Assembly (NCBI GenBank): GCA_036023115.1
Contig: JAYKKT010000079.1
Coordinates: 15,739,501-15,803,500 of the forward strand
DNA: 64,000 nucleotides
Reading direction: 5' to 3'
Origin: Brasenia schreberi
Lineage: Eukaryota; Streptophyta; Magnoliopsida; Nymphaeales; Cabombaceae
Part shown: piece by piece, positions 12,501 to 61,872 of the stretch
How positions within the stretch are numbered: position 1 is the first letter of the stretch
Layout: each line of letters opens with the position of its first letter
Program-made: the position numbers and the translations under genes
The notes under the pieces: generated by a model
What the model was told of the DNA's origin: nothing
The model's database searches: none
The model's input: the letters and a program-made list of their open reading frames with translations, nothing else

Positions 12501-15500
12501 TTTTTTATCAAGGGTAAATGACATGTTCTTGGGTTTGTACATCTCTGCATTTTCATGTCCGAACAATACTCTAGTATTGGCCAGCAAATACAGTTATGGA
12601 ATCAAGACGTTATGGTGGACTAACCCAGCAAGTTTGCTTGGGCTTGGTTTAGTTATGCCCGGATTAGGCCTTGTTTAATATGTTGTATGCTGGCCCTGGG
12701 TCATTTATTTTCATATCTTGGTGATATTTTTTTTGTAGGTCTTATATGTGCAAATTATACTTCGGAGCAGTTTTATATCTTATGCTGTTTAATGCATAAG
12801 ATTATGTGTCACATGATGTAATAAAAGGTCTGTATCTCTTTGGAGAACAACTTGATCTGGTTTCTGTGTATGCTAGTTGGTGCTATCCTTTCCTAGTACG
12901 TTCTTCCTCGATTGCTCTTTAACCACCGGTGCATGTCTTCATTATCTCCATCAAAAAGAGACCTTCAAAGAGAGAACATCATCAGGACAACTGAAGGGAA
13001 GATCTTTCCTTATCACATGCCTAAAATAGCAACAATATCATAAAATAGAAATTTATTTTATCTTTGAACCTAGAGTGAACTTACAGATCACTACTTGGAT
13101 TCAACAACAACAACAACAACTAAGCCTTTTCCCATAATAGACGGGTCGGCTACATGGATTCTTTGTTTCCACAAATCCCTATCATGTGCCATGTTAGCAG
13201 TTAACTCCCAATAAGCTAGATCATTCTTTATTGTTTCTTTCAAACACTTTTGTAGTCGTCCTCTACCTCTTTTAATACTTTCCAAATTTAGTTTTTTTAA
13301 CCTTCTTACAGGTTCTTCTTTTGATCTTCTTTCTATATGTCCAAACCATCTTAAACGATGTTCTCTCATTTGATCCTCTATTGGTGCCACTCCTAATTTG
13401 TTTCTAATAACCTCATTATGTAAACGGTCTTTTCTTGTATGACCACTCATCCATCTCAACATCTTCATTTCTGTCACAGACATCTTTTGTACATGTTGAT
13501 GATTAACTGCCCAACACTCAGAACCATAAAACATGGCAGGCCTAATTGTGGCTCTATAATATTTACCTTTTAATTTTAATGGTATCTTCTTATCACAAAG
13601 AATACTTGATGCTCCTCTCCATTTTAACCAACCAGCATTAATTCTACGTAACATCTCCATCAATTCTTCCATCACTTGAAAAATTATCCCTAGGTATTTA
13701 AAACTTTCCTTTTGGGGAATGCAATGTGTGTCAATTTTAATTTCTATGTCCTCTAAAGTAACCAAATGATCAAACTTACATTCCATATATTCTGTCTTTG
13801 TTCTCCTAAGTCGGAGGCCTTTGCTTTCTAATGTGTCTCTCCATAGTTCCAATTTTCTATTAACTTTTTCCTTAGACTCCACTAATACAATGTCATCTGC
13901 AAATAACATACACCAAGGTACTTCATCTTGAATATGTTTTGTTAACTCATCCATCACCATTATAAATAAGTATGGACTTAAAGTTGATCCTTGATGTAAC
14001 CCAATATTAACTTCAAAGAAGTTTGTCGTTCCTTCACGAGTCCTCACACATGTTTTTGCGCCATCATACATGTCTCTTATAAGGTTAATATATGTCAATG
14101 GGATACCTCTTTTTTCCAAAGTTCTCCAAAGAACCTCCCTCGGTACCCTATCATAAGCTTTTTCTAGATCAATAAATATCATGTGAAGGTCTTTCTTTTT
14201 TGCTCTAAAATGTTTCATAAGACGTCTCAAAAGGTGAATCGCTTCAATAGTAGATCTGCTTGACATGAATCCAAATTGGTTCTCTGTTGTACTTGATACT
14301 TGTCTTAACCTACGTTCGATAATTCTTTCCCATAATTTCATAGTATGACTCATTAACTTGATACCTCGATAATTCACACAATTTTGAATGTCTCCCTTGT
14401 TCTTATATATGGGTATAAGTGTACTTGCTCTCTATTCCTCGGGCATCTTTTGGTTTTTCCATATTTCATTAAATAGTCTTGTGAGCCAAGTGATTCCTAT
14501 TTCTCCTAGTATTTTCCAAACTTCTATAGGAATATTATATGGTCTTACCGATTTATAAAATTTCATATGTTTAAGAGCCTCTTTGACTTCATTCTTTTGA
14601 ATACGTCGGTAGAAATTGTGGTTTATATACTTTTCTGACTTGGCTAAATCTCCTAAACTAATACTAACATCTTTATTTTCATTAAAAAGATTATAAAAAT
14701 AGTTTTTCCATCTATTTCTTATATCATCATTTGTCACTAGAATTTTTTCATCCTCGTCTTTTAGGCATCTAACATAATTAAGATCTTTAGTTTTCTTATC
14801 TCTAGCTCTGGCTATCCTAAAAATATCTCTTTCACCCTCTTTTGAGTTGAGTTTTTTATATAAGTCCTACCAAATCTTAGCTTTTGCTTCACTAACGGCC
14901 TTTTTCGCTTCCTTCTTTGCTTTCTTATAAGCTTCTAAAGTTTCACTAGTTAATTTGTAACATGCCCTCTTTGCCTTGATTTTATTTTGTACTACTTCAC
15001 TCCACCACCAAGCTTCTTTTTTGTGATGGTACACCTCCCTTAGATACCCCTAACACATCTTTCGCCACTTTCCTAATATGTATAGCCATATTGTTCCACA
15101 TATCACAGGGTGTGCCAACATAATTCCAAACATCTCCTCGAAGGACTTTTTGTTTAAATATATCTTCTTTCTCGCTTTTGAGTTTCCACCATTTAGTCCG
15201 AATAGCTCGATGCACTCTTTTCTTCTTTGTCCATTTTTTTATTTGTAAATCCATAACTAAAAGTCGATGTTGGGTGGTTAAGCTTTTTCCTGGAATTACC
15301 TTGCAATCTTTACAACACGCTCTATCTTTTTTTCTACAAAATAAACAATTTGTGTTTGTGATAAGCCACTCTTATAAGTAATTAAATGTTCATCTCGTTT
15401 TTTGAAGATTGTATTGACTATAAAGAGATCAAATGCCATAGCAAAATTTAAAATCTCCCTACCTTCCTCGTTTATATCCCCAAAACCAAAGTTTCCATGA

Positions 15501-18320
15501 ATCCCTTGATATCCTAATGCCTCTTTACCGACATGTCCATTTAAATCTCCTCCTAAACAAATCATCTCCCTTTGTGAAATCTTTTGAAACACCTTATCTA
15601 ACTCTTCCCAAAAAACTGTCTTTATACCATCTTCTAGTCCTACTTGGGGTGCGTAAACACAAACTATATGCAAAACCTCTGCTCCTAACACTAATTTCAA
15701 CATCATGATTCGGTCACCATATCGTTGTATGTCTACTACACTCTCCTTTAAATCTTTATTTATAATAATACCAACTCCGTTTCAAGCCTTTTCTTTACCG
15801 GAGTACCATAATTTAAAACATATATCCTCTATCTCCTCCTTTGCTTTTTCTCCAACCCATTTTGTCTCTTGTAAATATAGAATATGAATCTTTCTCCGAA
15901 TCATAGTATCTACTGTTGGAAACGTGTTTGTGCAGCGGAAAAATACAAAATATCAACACGATAAAAAGGAAAAATGAAGATCGGAGGAGGGGGCAGCCCT
16001 CCAATGGAGGCCGCCCCCCTCTTTCCCTTTCTTTCTTAATCCCAGCAAGTTCAACCCTAATTACAACCTATCAGTCCTTATATAAGGAGCTGTAAAACGT
16101 GTAAAATATAAAATGACCAAAATACCCCTAGTACAGAAAATTACCAAAATGGCCTTACGACTTCGAACAATTACAATAATACTATAAACATCAATTTTAG
16201 TGTCCTAAGACATTATATGTACTAAAAATGACTCTAAACTCATATTCTTCAACATCTACCACCTCCATTAGCTTACCCGATAATGTTCCAATATTCCAAG
16301 AACCAATACGAATCTTATTATCTAGGACTAGCTTCCTTACCTCCCGCATCCGTCCATAATCAAAATGCGGAGACCCTCTCTGAAAATTCTTCACTACATT
16401 CGGGCGGCAATGTAGCGGGACTAACTTCTTTACTCACACCCGTCCATGATGTGGGAACCCTCTCTGCAGTTGATTCACTACATTTGGGCGAAAATGTAGT
16501 GGCCTTTGCTTACTTCTTACTGCATTCGGGCTCTGCAGCTAGGCGGGGACGCCCCAAAGCAATGCTCATAATTTTTGTAATCCATGTTATAAAAATCCGA
16601 CGAAGTTTTACGCTGGCTGTCGGAAGCCTAACACAACCCTCCTCCTTTATCTGGGCTTGGGACCGACAATGCAAGGGTGATCCCTTACATGGGCGGAGTT
16701 AGATCACTACTTGGATTACTGAAACTATTTTTAATTGCTACCTACCACTTCTACTACTTTTGAGTTGCTTTTGAGCTCCAAAATCACAAGTTTGTTTTGT
16801 TGTAACTTGAATGATAGAAGTTGTTCGATGGTTCTTTTAATGATTTCAATCAACACTTCAAAGGTGAATTAGACAGTTGACATGGTCGAACAACTGTATG
16901 TGCAATTCCTCGAAGAGAGAGGCATTGATGGAGAAACATCACCAATAGTTGTGTGATTGTTAATTTTAGCATATGTTAGGTGGTAAAACGTAAAAATTTC
17001 CCATCTTACGGGGATGCTTGCTAGGACATTTCAGAAGCTTTAACCAGTGCAAGTTTATGATACTCTTATGCCTTGAAATTCAAGAATCACAAGTATAACA
17101 CTGTTGATCAATAAACTAGTGAAAATTCTTCAACTTGAACGCTTGCAGGAATGTATAGATGCAGAAAACTTGCCATCCATTCGTAAGTAGAACTCAAGTT
17201 TCGCAATAAAACAAATCCAAGATTGTCTTTTCTTTACACTAAAACAGGACTTAGTCGAAGTTGCCTACCCACCCATCCTATAAGCGGCCGGCCAGGTGGC
17301 ATGGCTTTAGTCTGAAAAAGTAGCTCCCATCTAGAAAAATTATCCATTTCCCTCCTAACTTGTACTCTGTATAACCTTCATAAACTTCTAGTAAAGCAAG
17401 ATGATGAGAAGTGAACCGAGTGAAATGCAAGGTTTCTTGATTATGTCAGTTAACTTATGGAATACTGTTGTATTGTATTGGGCTTTTGGATATTAGACTG
17501 CGCCAGACTAATCCAGCTGTAATGAGCCATTCAAGTGACTGGGAGCATTTGGCTAATTTAGAACTATTGACTTTTACGATTCTTTTAGTGAAGCTTGTGT
17601 CAAAGGAGACTCAACTATAAGATGTCTCAATGTTCTGTTTTGATGGTTCATCAGGTGTGTTGGGTTCGCTGTGACACATTGAAATTTTGAACCATCTAAG
17701 AAAGTTGTAATGCTTGAACTTTGGACATAAAGGGGACCTTTGTTATTTGAGCACGTATCTAATTCTTCTGCATAATGCACGGTGAATATGATGGAAAATG
17801 ACTATGATATACTGAACGTCTACTTTCCAGCTATGGCAAGGTTTTCCTTATCATGGTTATGGTCAATTTCTATAGAGTTGCAATAATATGAAACGCTGCT
17901 GTTTGTTGAGGGAAACTATGCAATTTCATTTTGTAGGTGGCAGAAAGGGCTTTATTTTTATGGAACAATGACCATATTGTTAGTTTGATCAAAGAAAACA
18001 GAAAAGTCATCTTGCCCATTATCTTGCCATCGTTAGAGAAAAACAGTAGGGCCCACTGGAACCAGGCAGTTCAAAGCCTCACATTAAATGTCAGGAAGAT
18101 CTTCATGGATCTTGATTCCGAGCTGTTTGAGCAATGTGTGATCAAATTCCTGGAAGATGAAGCAAAGGAAAAAGAAGCTCGAGATAAGCGTGAAGCTACA
18201 TGGAAGCGTTTGGAGGAGGTTGCTGCATCCAGGGCAATCAGTAATGAAGCAGTCCTTGTTCCTCGCTTTCCGTCTTTCCATGCAGCTTCAATCAGCCAAA
18301 GACCTGCTGCTGGGACTTGA
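8276..18320 (+). CDS. Serine/threonine protein phosphatase 2A regulatory subunit B' (B56 family)
   Basis: This gene encodes a B56-type regulatory subunit that binds the PP2A A/C core and sets its substrate choice and location. Coding exons are 8276-9520 and 17937-18320, joined at CAA|GTATGA...TTTTGTAG|GTGGCA in phase 0, giving 542 aa, close to plant B' gamma/zeta proteins. The start [16 protein letters not shown] is the typical N-terminus of that subgroup. A low-complexity N-terminus of about 85 residues precedes the HEAT-like B56 core, whose family blocks include [52 protein letters not shown] and [15 protein letters not shown]. The ATG at 8276 fits the family N-terminus exactly. No frameshift or internal stop is seen. 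The one coding intron (8.4 kb) is swollen by transposons. Subgroup is inferred; family membership is sure. Confidence 0.95.
10379..10803. mobile_element. hAT-like MITE with TATCG-rich ends and perfect 8-bp target duplication
   Basis: A 425-bp element is flanked by identical 8-bp repeats GTTAAGAT (10371-10378 and 10804-10811), the duplication length of hAT transposons. The right end, ...GATATGCATAACACTA, read inverted begins TAGTGTTATGC, like the CAGTGTTATC ends of the two larger hAT elements in this window. The body is full of GTATCGTATCG/GATACGATA motifs shared with their subterminal regions. There is no coding capacity. Confidence 0.8.
10668..10793. repeat. 63-bp tandem duplication inside the MITE
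   Basis: Two adjacent 63-bp copies (10668-10730, 10731-10793), each from GCCCTTGTATCGTATCG to CAGAGTGATATG, appear identical. Each copy contains its own TATCGTGACATGATA palindrome. Confidence 0.9.
13102..16700 (-). mobile_element. Full-length RTE-clade LINE, coding region decayed
   Basis: Read on the minus strand it starts AACTCCGCCCATGTAAGG and ends in a (TTG)n tail, the same termini as the intact copy at 48902-52183. It is bounded by a perfect 17-bp target duplication AGATCACTACTTGGATT (13085-13101, 16701-16717). The single endonuclease/RT frame is broken: the largest surviving piece (about 13091-14377) covers RT motifs, including [12 protein letters not shown] and FADDIVLVE, through the C-terminus. 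An in-frame TAG replaces the Trp codon after MPEE near 14430, and other stops and shifts lie upstream (pieces at 14432-14737, 14997-15254, 15296-15706). It exceeds the intact copy's length mainly because of the solo LTR at 15914-16254. It lies antisense within the PP2A intron. Confidence 0.93.
15914..16254. mobile_element. Solo LTR nested in the LINE
   Basis: A 341-bp insertion starts TGTTGGAAAC and ends TTCAACA (short TG...CA inverted ends) and is flanked by the 5-bp duplication TCTAC (15909-15913, 16255-16259). Removing it with one TCTAC restores the LINE sequence seen intact at about 49349-49360. A TATA-like CTTATATAAGG lies near 16080. The form (TGTTGGAAACGTGTTTGTGCAGCGG) is like LTRs of plant copia or TRIM elements. 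Orientation is unknown; no internal region remains. Confidence 0.88.
17937..18320 (+). CDS. PP2A B' coding exon 2 (residues 416-542)
   Basis: The acceptor TTTTGTAG is followed by GTG GCA GAA AGG (VAER). The exon encodes the last B56 helices, including [15 protein letters not shown], and a charged tail ([22 protein letters not shown]) before TGA at 18318-18320. The tail is of the length usual for plant B' proteins. Confidence 0.95.
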   Translation: MAERALFLWNNDHIVSLIKENRKVILPIILPSLEKNSRAHWNQAVQSLTLNVRKIFMDLDSELFEQCVIKFLEDEAKEKEARDKREATWKRLEEVAASRAISNEAVLVPRFPSFHAASISQRPAAGT

Positions 18321-18769
18321 TATCTTCACGCGGTGAAAACTATCCAAAAGAGCCATCTTGGAGCAGCTGCCCGATCTTGTTATCCGGTATCAACAAGGAA
18401 ACTACACTGTACAGAGAACAGATGTCCACAGCGATGCCTCCTATTTCTACCTGGTCGCTAAGTTATGAAGCTACTGTATATATTACATGAGTAGAAAGGA
18501 TGCTGGTTTGTTTTTTTACTTGTGTTGGCACTAGCTGAAAATGGCGATGGAGGAAATTGTAGAAGCTTTCAAGTTGTTACTGTATCTGCTACTTAAAAGT
18601 GCTTCGCTGGTTCATTGGTTTTGATCTACTCTTGTTGACATTTCAGTGATGGTTGGTTGGCTGAAGCTTACTGCTTTCGCCTATCTTTAAGGAACTTGAT
18701 TTATTTTCTTGATTATGATAATCAACTATTTTTACTACCTTTTTGGTTGATGTTATACAACTTGCAGTG

Positions 18770-18775
<6 letters not shown>

Positions 18776-18859
<84 letters not shown>
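18776..18859. repeat. (CT)n(CA)n compound microsatellite
   Basis: About 34 CT units pass directly into CA units. It lies about 450 bp past the PP2A stop codon and may be in or just beyond the 3' UTR. Confidence 0.95.
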
Positions 18860-19646
18860 GCTGTGCGTGTCCCAGGCACACGTGTATGAGCTCCCGCTTC
18901 AGAATTTTCCACGAAGTGCTGCTAGTTCAACAAAAACATTTGAATCGAGAGAGGCAATTGGAATGAAATTCACGGTGGCTGCATTGCTGTGTTTGGGGAG
19001 TCCATGCACCAGATGCGCACCCCGAGTATCAAAACTTCCAACTAGCGTTGAAGTGCGAAATACGCTCTGGCTAGCTTTGCTATTTTCAAGGTATCAATGG
19101 ATTACTGAAATTGTAAGCCTCTTACCTCGTCCACATATCTTGTTTGAGCTAGGTGAAGCTTGAAAATTACCAGTCAATTGCATTTTAGCTTTGGAGATGA
19201 ACAGAAAAGCTATAGCATGTTCAGGACTATTTTGGCCGTACTGGTAAGGTTCATACAGTATGCAACTAAGGTGCCTGCATCCAATATTAATCTGCCCAAA
19301 TTGAGTTCGCCGGTAAAACTGAATAAGGAGCAGGTTTATATTAGTATGCAACTAATTGTAAATGATAGTCATGACAAACTCATAAACCCAGCCTAAGATG
19401 GCAAGTGAAGTACTGATCCATAGCATAAAATGGAGAAGAGAAGTCGCCACCCTAAAATCGGGAGTTAGTGTTCGAAAAGGTACCTCGTAAAGCTGCTGAC
19501 ATGTTAGATGTAATCCGCAAGCACAAAAGTGAGTTTTCCTTCAACTATGGGTCCACACTAGGTGGGTTATTCTTGTTGTCAGTACCGTAAAGACAGCCAA
19601 CCCTACACTTGCAAAGCCCGAACAAGCTAAAACTAGAGGCATTTAA

Positions 19647-19990
19647 GGTGTGTTTGATACAAAGTTTTAAGGAATCAGACCTTGATTTTTAGTACTCACG
19701 ATTTTAAGTTCCATTGCGCATCAAACATGAGAATCTATAGCTGACGTGCTGAGTCAAAAAACTTTTCCAGCAAAGAGGTGAAGTATATGAACTAAATCCA
19801 AAGGCTTTGCATGGAAACCCAAGAAGCTCATTCTCTCGTGTTAACCTCAACCTCACACGAAAACGCAAGTGACAATATCACTCATGAATCAAATAAAACT
19901 ATCGTTTGCCAACATCATGATTACAAGACCATGTAGATTTAAACTTAGAGTTTTAATACCAAGAGCTTAGCACCATGAATCAAACACACC
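19647..19990. mobile_element. MITE-like repeat, ends GGTGTGTTTGAT / ATCAAACACACC
   Basis: A 12-bp perfect terminal inverted repeat 344 bp apart, with no coding frame inside. Ends of the GGTGTGTTTG type are common in Tourist/Harbinger-like MITEs, but I find no clean TAA or TTA duplication, so the superfamily stays open. Confidence 0.5.
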
Positions 19991-20933
19991 CTCAAGGATC
20001 TCACTGCACCAAATCAAACTGGCAGTTTTTTCACCTTCCTTGGCTTCACGGGTTGGTTTGGCTGGGTTAGAAAAAGAAAGCAAATGTGGTTAGTTTTGGC
20101 AGTTCAAATGTTGGTAATGAACCATTAAACAGACACGGGTAAATCCCGGCCTATTCTTGAACAAACCAAAGAACCCTTTTAAACCCACTTTGTGGCACTG
20201 TATATCAATGCTAAAAGCCTTATTTTTACATTGGGCTGTTGGCACATCTTGATAGTGACATAATTTAACATAATTTTAGCATGTAATACTTCGCATGAGT
20301 ACAATTCATTTCTTTAACTTTCTATCTATCGACATACTTTGGGCATGTCACTTGTTAACATCGATTGTTTCTTATGCAATATAACTGTCATGTTAACATA
20401 ATATTAAAATGCACAGAACCATAATTCGGAACCGAGCCAAACTGCAATTATTGGTATTGTTTGGTTCAGTTCAACATATTGTAATGATATTGGTTTGGTT
20501 CTCCAACATTAAGAACCAATCAAATTAGTTTGGTTTGAGGCTAGAACCGGAACGAACTGGAGAACTAACAGCCATAGTTAAGGCCTTTACGCCTAGGAGG
20601 TTGACTCCACAACTTTCACGATGGACCTCAGTTCAGTGGCATATGCATGAAAAACGTAAATCTGATAACCCCAGAAGCTTGCGTTCCTTTTGTTAGTTGA
20701 AGGTGCAACTTAAATCATTGATAAATAACAGAAATCTCTTGCAGGGCGAATTCATAATATAGGAAATAACGGCCGATGAAGTTGAATAGCTTTGAAGGAA
20801 CCCTAAGCAAATAAGTTACTGCTGATTTGCAACCTCTGAGAAATAATCAAGGACACAAAACTGGCAAACCAGCTGAATAAGAGTCGTTTATAGAAAATGT
20901 GCAAAATAGGATCTTTCAGAAATAAGCAAAAAC

Positions 20934-59089
<38,156 letters not shown>

Positions 59090-59459
59090 TTCCCAATCTC
59101 TCTCTCTTTCTCTCTGAAAAGAAGAAGAGAGTTGGTGGAGATGCGAACGACTCCAAATGAAGAAGAAGAACGGAACAAAACAGTAATATGGACAAAAACC
59201 TAAGGCCTTTTACGACATTTGAGGGCCTTTGGCGCCTATTTTGTATCGACGAGAGAGAGAGAGAGAGAGAGAGGGTTTTCAATTTGGGGGATTTCGATTT
59301 GGCGCGTTTCTCTTTCTTCTCCCTCTCATTGGGTAGCTGCTCCTGCGCCTCAGGATAGGCAATAGATTCTCTGGATTTTGGTTTCCCTATTACTCTGCCT
59401 TCCACGTGTACACAATACATTCATATAGAGCCCTAATTTGAAAAGATTTTTTTTCTAAC
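59090..59459 (-). promoter_or_regulatory. Peptidase 5' leader and promoter-proximal region
   Basis: Upstream of the ATG at 59089 the minus strand is rich in GA/CT tracts (59096-59115 and 59251-59273), common in plant 5' leaders. No TATA box at a convincing distance is seen, so the start of transcription is not placed. Open frames here are by-products of the repeats. Confidence 0.4.
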
Positions 59460-59477
59460 AAAATAATTATAAAGAAA

Positions 59478-59522
59478 TAGCCGACCCCGTCTAGTACGGG
59501 AAAAGGCTTAGTTGTTGTTTGT
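59478..59522 (+). mobile_element. 45-bp 5'-truncated RTE LINE insertion
   Basis: TAGCCGACCCCGTCTAGTAC and GGGAAAAGGCTTAGTTGTTG are the very last bases of the LINE family. They sit between two perfect 18-bp copies of AAAATAATTATAAAGAAA (59460-59477, 59523-59540). It is a complete retrotransposition event in which only the 3' terminus was copied, about 390 bp upstream of the peptidase start codon. Confidence 0.92.
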
Positions 59523-59888
59523 AAAATAATTATAAAGAAAACAGCCATTTCGAGTAGAAAAATTCTTCAAATCCTACAAGATACGACACGAAAACCCGAC
59601 ACATATACAACATAAAAGTTCGTTTATTTACCGTCCAAAGTAGAGCCAAACATTACCTGTTCAAGTTGGCCTGTTTTATACACTTGCATGAGACAAACAT
59701 TACCTAAAACACGAATTTGCTGTCAAACTATACGAAGAACAAGTCCTTCTCCGGGCCCATCCAAAGTAACGGCAAAAAATTGAGTTATGCTTTAATTGAC
59801 CCATTTATGACACGAACACGAGACATGCTGACACATTCGGACTTGGAATAGGATGTTTGTGAATTTGTTAGAATGCCCTACTTAAGGA

Positions 59889-60020
59889 AATGGTTGGGAT
59901 CTCATAAGCATGTTGATCGGTCTCAAGCATCAATAAAGGAGGATGATTGCATTAGGCTTTTGATAGGTAGTATAAAACTTTGTTGAATTTATGTCATACA
60001 TTCTAAACATTATGAGCATT
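59889..60020 (+). mobile_element. Old RTE LINE 5'-end fragment
   Basis: GATCGGTCTCAAGCATCAATAAAGGAGGATG through AGTATAAAACTTTGTTG to CATTATGAGCATT follows the first ~130 bp of the intact LINE with many substitutions. It is directly followed by the second, deleted copy at 60045. Confidence 0.7.
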
Positions 60021-60044
60021 AAAACAAATAATATATTGTTTTAG

Positions 60045-60296
60045 AACTCTCCCCATGTAATGCATCACCCTTATATGGCCGGTCTCAAGCCCAAATAAAA
60101 AAGGAGGATTGCGTTAAGCTTTCAACAGCGAGTGTAAAACTTTGTCGGACTTATCTACTATGGATTATAAAAATTATGATAGGACTCTCTGGAAACAAAG
60201 AATCCATGTAGCCAGCCGTATGTTAAGAGGCTTAGTTGTTATTGTAATTGATCTTATCTAGTACGGAAAAACGCTTAGTTGTTTTTGTGGTTGTCA
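60045..60296 (+). mobile_element. Internally deleted mini-LINE (RTE 5' end fused to 3' end)
   Basis: AACTCTCCCCATGTAATGCATCACCC... follows the LINE 5' end as far as GGATTATAAAAATTATGA. The sequence then jumps to GGACTCTCTGGAAACAAAGAATCCATG and AAGAGGCTTAGTTGTTATTG, the LINE 3' end. About 3 kb of coding sequence is missing. A second copy of the tail (CTTATCTAGTACGGAAAAACGCTTAG) follows at 60253-60296. Confidence 0.8.
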
Positions 60297-61024
60297 GTCT
60301 CTATGGTGATTAGATGGTTGGCTTCTTGCGAGCTAGCTTGGTCTAACCTTCAGATCCTCCGATGCATGCTATGGCTTGTTTCAGTATTGGGTAAGGTAAG
60401 AAGGCTCGTTTCACGAGGCTCAACTTACTAAAATGACTTGTTTCATGAGGCATACAAGCTACTATTAAGGTAGTGGTTGAGGTCCATTTGAAGTTTAAGT
60501 ATATTTGGGCGAGAACGGTACTAGGATGGGTGACCTATCAAGAGCCAAGCGAGAATCTCTGCACCGTCAAACTGACCTGATATAAGGAAAAGCTTGTCCT
60601 ATAAGTTCGACTTCGAACTCAAATGTAAGAGTCTTCGTGTTGCACCCTCTAGCGAACCAACCTGACGATATAAGGAAGAGCTTGGTCTAAAAGATTCGAC
60701 TTCAAACTCAAAAGTATGGATTCTAATGTGCCAAATTTACTTTGGCTTCTAACTCGGATTCAAATTCTAATCACATCTGTAATTGGAACTTTACATTGGG
60801 ATATGATTAAATCGTTTAATCATATTCGATGCCGGTTTTGTGTATAGTTTTGCATCCGGGTGCAAATTGAATTGGGACGTCGCTGACCCGTAACATTTTG
60901 ATGGAATCTGATATGAAGCATTCACATCCTTATGTCAAAATTCCAAAACAAGAGAAAAAAGGAGATTAATTAGTTTGACATTTTATTGATAGGAGTGATT
61001 TCACGAGAAACGTGTTAGGTATGT
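60297..61024. other. Intergenic around the 5S-derived remnant
   Basis: Apart from the 5S-like block no gene or element with clear ends is visible. Repeats of GAGGCTCAACTTACTA and CATGAGGCATACAAGCTACTA near 60410-60460 may be parts of the same decayed element. Confidence 0.4.
60478..60660 (+). repeat. 5S rRNA-derived sequence (Cassandra-like remnant or 5S SINE)
   Basis: TTTGGGCGAGAACGGTACTAGGATGGGTGACCT (60513-60545) matches the internal promoter region of plant 5S rRNA (usual form TTGGGCGAGAGTAGTACTAGGATGGGTGACCT). AGTCTTCGTGTTGCACCCTC at about 60630-60650 matches its 3' end, but the two are about 85 bp further apart than in the gene. A block starting CTGA.(C)GATATAAGGAA.AGCTT is duplicated at about 60576 and 60662. 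It is not a functional 5S gene. Confidence 0.65.
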
Positions 61025-61150
61025 TGCACACAGAGCATTTCCTCATCTGGTAGGGCTCTCTAACCTTCCCCCAATTGCAGGTTGTGAGTTCGATTCCCAA
61101 GGCATGTGTATTAGACTTCGCTCTCCTGTTGCAACAACGTACAAATGAAG
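61025..61150 (+). repeat. tRNA-derived SINE-like repeat
   Basis: It has an A-box-like CATCTGGTAGGGCTCTC and a B-box-like GTTGTGAGTTCGATTCCC about 35 bp later, then TTAGACTTCGCTCTCCTGTTGCAACAACG, close in plan to the repeat at 1034-1140 (CTGGCTTCAGCCCTCCTTTG). An A/G-rich stretch follows. Target duplication not found. Confidence 0.6.
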
Positions 61151-61872
61151 AAGAAAAAGAAACATATCAGTCATGTTAGATGTCCAAAATTAAGCATGTT
61201 CAAGCAAGAATAGTATTAGAATGACTGACCTCTTAAGAACTTTCTCTATTGCAGCATCTACCTGACCCAGCCAAGTGCGACCCAAAACTTGGTTAGGGTT
61301 CAGGAATCGGGTTGATGCCGTAACAAAACACAACTTCTAGTGGAACCCTTTTTTTTGTGCATTTGCGGGTATACCCGAACTTATGGAATGTGGCTCATCA
61401 TGATCCATACCCAAAACCCGGATATGCGAGTGTGGTTTGCTACCCACTCATTCCCAGCTGTGCAAATCGATCCCACCGGCTGAAGGCTTGGGTTGGGCCG
61501 GAGATAGACCAGAGTTTTAATAAGAGGGCACCCACTTGGGCAAGCATATTGGGTCTTGGATGGATGCATTGGGCCCATTTAACATCATTGTTTGTTTTTA
61601 ATAGTGGGCCAGTTTAGCATCTTATGCCAAAGAATTTTTATATCAGAGAGACAGCCCAGGACAGGTGGGATCCATGCAACTAAATTTCGTCCGGATCTGA
61701 ACATTGGGCCGGCTTTAGCCAACTTTGTCTATCATTCATCTCTCTCTCCCCCCTCTCTCTCTATATATTATATATCTATATATAAGCTGAAATTATGAAG
61801 CTCTAAAGTATTTTAATTGTTGACTTGTTTTTTATTTTATAATATATTAATACGCACCATCGGACTGGAGAA

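Larger units (their letters stand above)
9521..17936 (+). other. 8.4-kb PP2A B' intron
   Basis: GT at 9521 and AG at 17935-17936. It contains a hAT-like MITE (10379-10803) and a full-length RTE LINE with a nested solo LTR (13102-16700). The remainder (9521-10370, 10812-13084, 16718-17936) is AT-rich, with no exon, RNA gene or bounded element recognised. Confidence 0.9.
18321..20933. other. Convergent intergenic region, 3' ends of both genes
   Basis: It holds the 3' UTRs of the plus-strand PP2A gene and the minus-strand peptidase gene, a compound microsatellite and a MITE-like inverted repeat. No canonical AATAAA decides either poly(A) site, and no further gene is seen. Confidence 0.6.

Noticed and set aside
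18657..19163. 168-codon frame after the PP2A gene
   Set aside because: It contains a long Leu/Ser run from the (CT)n microsatellite and no domain.
60478..60660. A functional 5S rRNA gene
   Set aside because: The 5' third is missing or unrecognisable and about 85 bp of foreign sequence separates the promoter part from the 3' end.
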